DNA of 9,029 nucleotides from Porphyromonadaceae bacterium (GTDB lineage: Bacteria > Bacteroidota > Bacteroidia > Bacteroidales > UBA11471). Below, one piece after another: positions 7,168 through 9,029 of the stretch. Every line of letters starts with the position of its first letter. The first letter of the stretch is position 1. Below the pieces are notes generated by a model. It had not been told where the DNA came from. It made no database searches and saw only the letters and a program-made list of their open reading frames with translations. A program made the position numbers and the translations under genes. Where the stretch lies: NCBI GenBank assembly GCA_021199145.1, contig JAJQIP010000087.1:1-9029 (forward strand). The letters are read 5' to 3'.

Positions 7168-7198
7168 TTTGTCGGGGAAAAGAAAAATTGTACTTTTG
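7168..7198 (+). promoter_or_regulatory. Promoter of the ferredoxin gene
   Basis: TTTG (7168-7171), exactly 19 bases, then TACTTTTG (7191-7198) is a full match to the Bacteroidetes consensus. The start would be near 7205, giving a leader of about 40 AT-rich bases before the ATG at 7244. I see nothing further in 7065-7167. Confidence 0.65.
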
Positions 7199-7243
7199 TC
7201 AAATACACTATCACTATTCATTATTAATTTAAACTCAAAAACT

Positions 7244-7414
7244 ATGGCTTACGTTATTAGCAATGACTGTATTGCTTGCGGAACTTGCATGAGCGAATGC
7301 CCCTCCGAGGCTATTTCGGAAGGCGATATCTACCATATCGACCCCGATAAATGCGTTGAATGCGGTACTTGTGCCGATGCTTGCCCCACAGGAGCAATCC
7401 ACCCGGGTGAATAA
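7244..7414 (+). CDS. 2[4Fe-4S] ferredoxin (clostridial type)
   Basis: This 56-residue soluble electron carrier has two complete cluster motifs, CxxCxxCxxxCP: Cys9, 12, 15, 19 and Cys37, 40, 43, 47. Each motif supplies three ligands to one cluster and the fourth to the other. The two halves (SNDCIACGTC... and DPDKCVECGTC...) show the internal duplication of this family, and the length is normal. Partners in anaerobes usually include pyruvate:ferredoxin oxidoreductase, hydrogenase or Rnf, but none is adjacent here. The frame stays open upstream to 7169, but that extension would cover the promoter; MAYVISNDC is the standard N-terminus. The gene is a single-gene unit with strong signals at both ends, which fits high, constant expression. 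Confidence 0.97.
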   Translation: MAYVISNDCIACGTCMSECPSEAISEGDIYHIDPDKCVECGTCADACPTGAIHPGE

Positions 7415-7430
7415 TCCGCATATTAGGAAT

Positions 7431-7464
7431 AAAAAGCCCCGCCTTGTTAGCGGGGCTTTTTTTT
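7431..7464 (+). terminator. Strong rho-independent terminator of the ferredoxin gene
   Basis: AAAAAGCCCCGC (7431-7442) pairs with GCGGGGCTTTTT (7450-7461) in a 12-base stem with a 7-base loop, and the T run extends to 7464 (eight Ts). It starts 16 bases after the ferredoxin stop. Confidence 0.95.
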
Positions 7465-7514
7465 AATTTCTCTTAGCAAGAGAATAATAAAAATCGATGA
7501 AACAAGTTTTAAAT

Positions 7515-7547
7515 AAAAAGCGGCAGATTTGTATCTGCCGCTTTTTT
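7515..7547. terminator. Bidirectional terminator facing the LRR gene
   Basis: AAAAAGCGGCAGAT (7515-7528) pairs with ATCTGCCGCTTTTT (7533-7546) in a 14-base perfect stem with loop TTGT. It has six Ts on the plus strand and five Ts, then ATTT, on the minus strand. It lies 14 bases past the LRR gene stop and should end that minus-strand transcript; it can also back up the ferredoxin terminator. Confidence 0.92.
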
Positions 7548-7561
7548 GACAATCTTCACTA

Positions 7562-9029
7562 TTAAAATACTATAACTTTATAAGACTTCTTGTCTACCAC
7601 AATAATATAAACCCCTTGTGGCAATTCAAAAACAACCTGTCCGTCAAGATTCTCTTTTTCTCCACACTTCATTCCTGAAAGTGAATAGACAGATACAGAA
7701 GTTCCAAAAGCAAGATTTTCTACAACAGCACGTCCTTCCGTTGCATACACACTTACAAGAGATGATTCGACTGAAGCCTCTTTTATTGAGGATGTATTTT
7801 CTATAACGGTCAAAGCTGTCGTCACGAAGGCGTTGTCGCCCGTGAAGTTCGGGAAGAGGGTCGAGCCTATCTCGCAATAGACAGCCCCTTCGGGTACTTC
7901 CGCAAATACCGTCACTCCATCGGTGACGGTGTACAAATTCTCGTCTACCGCCGTGCCGTCAGCGTATTTCCAGGTATAGGTGGGTTCATCTCCCGCCGAA
8001 GTCAGACCCGACAGGTCTATCTCTTCCCCGACGGTCAGACTCTCCTCCATCTCGTACGCCGCCTGTGGAGCATACGTGTAGTTGGTCGGACTTACCTGCG
8101 GTAGCGTCGCCGGTGTGAGTCTGTTCCCAGAGCAGTTCAGCGTGGTCTTCACGCTGCTCACTACCAGCTCCTCCAAAAGGTTGTTCTGGCAGAAAACGCT
8201 GGTGAACTGCTCCTCGCCCAGAACAAGTGACGATATCCCGCTGTTCTGCACACTCACATACGTCAGGGACGTATAGGCCGTCAAGTCAAGACTACCTGAC
8301 AGCAACGGCAGGTTGAGAGCGTAAACGCTCGCCAGATTCTGCGCATTCGTCGGCCATACCACTTCGGATAGTTCGCTGTTGTCCGACAGGTAAAGCGTCT
8401 TCAATCCCGTTTGGGATTCCAAATCAACACGTGACAGGTGGTTGCCCTCCAAATGAAGGGTCTCGATGGCCGTGTTCGACACCAAATCAACATTCGTCAA
8501 CTGGTTCCCGTCCAGATAGAGGGTCTCAATGGATGTATTGGAACCCAGGTCTATCTCCGTCAATGCGTTGCTGGACAGACTCAAGATGACAAGATCACTT
8601 TGCCCGCTCAAATCTATCTCACTCAGGGATTGGCTGTCCAACCTTAACTCCTTCATGTTTTCCGCCTTCGCCACGTCTATCGAGGTCATCACCCCACTAT
8701 ACACTTCGAAATAAGTCAGCTCCGACGGGTCCCCGTAAATCGTCACCGTTCCGCTGCCGGCGACCGTCCCGGATATCGTGCCATAATACACGTACGTATC
8801 GGTCTCCCACTTAGAGGAAAACGCACTCTCCTGCTGAGAACCGTCTCCCCAGTCAATGGAGATGCTCTGCCCTTCATCGGGAGATCCGGCATAAATCCCG
8901 AAACTCGTCCCCACTTCCGCCGTGAACGTGAGTATCACATTATCGGAAACTCCACCGCCCTCGCCTATCTCGACAGCTGTCGTCACGAAGGCGTTGTCGC
9001 CCGTGAAGTTCGGGAAGAGGGTCGAGCCT
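7562..9029 (-). CDS. Modular leucine-rich-repeat surface protein, C-terminal part (5' end beyond the window)
   Basis: The last 489 codons' worth of a larger gene is visible: the frame is open to the right edge, so the GTG at 8986 is not the start. Counting from that Val as residue 1, a beta-rich domain with IDWGDGS (about 17-85, PKD-like) is followed by regular 21-residue LRRs (111-194, pattern LxxLxLxxNxLTxxDLxxNT), less regular LRRs to about 295, and an Ig-like region (about 303-391) with PTYTWKYADGT. The end (about 402-474) has VSVYSLSG and LPQGVYIIVV before a final KVIVF, resembling a type IX secretion sorting tail or the related DUF6383-type tail. The 14 residues at the window edge plus the next three (VTT) repeat those at 374-390, so another module lies upstream. 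The protein is probably exported or surface-bound and binds host or other ligands, but no ligand can be named. Confidence 0.88.
   Translation of the reverse strand, partial: GSTLFPNFTGDNAFVTTAVEIGEGGGVSDNVILTFTAEVGTSFGIYAGSPDEGQSISIDWGDGSQQESAFSSKWETDTYVYYGTISGTVAGSGTVTIYGDPSELTYFEVYSGVMTSIDVAKAENMKELRLDSQSLSEIDLSGQSDLVILSLSSNALTEIDLGSNTSIETLYLDGNQLTNVDLVSNTAIETLHLEGNHLSRVDLESQTGLKTLYLSDNSELSEVVWPTNAQNLASVYALNLPLLSGSLDLTAYTSLTYVSVQNSGISSLVLGEEQFTSVFCQNNLLEELVVSSVKTTLNCSGNRLTPATLPQVSPTNYTYAPQAAYEMEESLTVGEEIDLSGLTSAGDEPTYTWKYADGTAVDENLYTVTDGVTVFAEVPEGAVYCEIGSTLFPNFTGDNAFVTTALTVIENTSSIKEASVESSLVSVYATEGRAVVENLAFGTSVSVYSLSGMKCGEKENLDGQVVFELPQGVYIIVVDKKSYKVIVF
7814..7868 (-). repeat. 55-base direct repeat, copy nearest the C-terminus
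   Basis: This stretch is identical over 55 bases to 8975-9029 and in the same reading frame, encoding GSTLFPNFTGDNAFVTTA. Downstream of this copy in the gene comes the export tail rather than another module. Confidence 0.97.
8405..8656 (-). repeat. Four 63-base tandem units encoding 21-residue LRRs
   Basis: Four consecutive units (protein residues 111-131, 132-152, 153-173 and 174-194 counted from the Val at 8986) each encode one LRR. The two central copies are visibly similar in DNA: GGGTCTC recurs at 8458-8464 and 8521-8527, 63 bases apart. They are diverged enough to be old or selected, not a recent slippage product. Confidence 0.85.
8975..9029 (-). repeat. 55-base direct repeat, copy at the window edge
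   Basis: Identical to 7814-7868 and cut off by the window end, so the true repeat is probably longer. The offset is 1161 bases, which is 387 codons. In the gene, this copy leads into the IDWGDGS-LRR module. Confidence 0.97.

Noticed and set aside
7169..7243. In-frame upstream extension of the ferredoxin
   Set aside because: It overlaps the consensus promoter at 7168-7198, and the 56-residue form starting at 7244 is the standard family length.
8984..8986. GTG as the start of the LRR gene
   Set aside because: The frame is open to the window edge, and the 14 upstream codons encode the same peptide as an internal part of the protein, so this Val is internal.
1..9029. Mobile element, CRISPR array or phage island
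   Set aside because: No transposase, integrase, spaced short repeats or terminal inverted repeats were seen; the only long repeat lies within one coding gene.

Overview
The window looks like chromosomal DNA from a member of the Bacteroidales, probably a gut or oral Bacteroides relative. Evidence: several start regions carry the Bacteroidetes-type promoter (TTTG or TTG, about 19-20 bases, then TAnnTTTG); Shine-Dalgarno sequences are mostly absent; the protein families fit (PorT-like outer-membrane protein, secreted leucine-rich-repeat protein with a type IX-like C-terminal tail, M23 peptidase with a MerR partner next to alaS). The genus cannot be fixed from the sequence alone.

Layout, left to right. 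1-176 is an AT-rich leader with a promoter for a small VanZ-family membrane protein (177-602). Convergent to it is a tight two-gene minus-strand unit: an M23 murein endopeptidase (1087-2058) followed after one base by a small MerR-type regulator (693-1085). Divergent from that unit is alaS (2221-4845), a full-length alanyl-tRNA synthetase with intact editing residues and its own terminator. The two transcription units share a short intergenic region in which the two predicted -7 elements form a 17-base palindrome. Next is a stand-alone AraC-type regulator (5066-6034), then on the minus strand an initiator tRNA-fMet (6172-6244) with its own promoter and terminator, and a PorT-like outer-membrane barrel (6363-7064) that starts at TTG. 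A 56-residue 2[4Fe-4S] ferredoxin (7244-7414) follows on the plus strand. Two strong terminators separate it from the last gene (7562 to beyond 9029, minus strand), a 5'-truncated leucine-rich-repeat surface protein.

Most genes here are housekeeping or single-gene units and do not form one pathway. Two functional links stand out. First, the PorT-like protein, a type IX secretion component by family, and the LRR protein, whose tail resembles a type IX sorting domain, suggest the organism has that export route. Second, VanZ and the M23 peptidase both relate to the cell envelope.

The most unusual structure is in the LRR gene. A perfect 55-base direct repeat (7814-7868 and 8975-9029, the second cut by the window edge) lies exactly 1161 bases, or 387 codons, apart in the same frame. 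The gene is therefore probably built from at least two large near-identical modules, with an AT-rich, differently composed export tail attached after the last one. I see no insertion sequence, CRISPR array, phage gene or recognisable novel multi-gene system.
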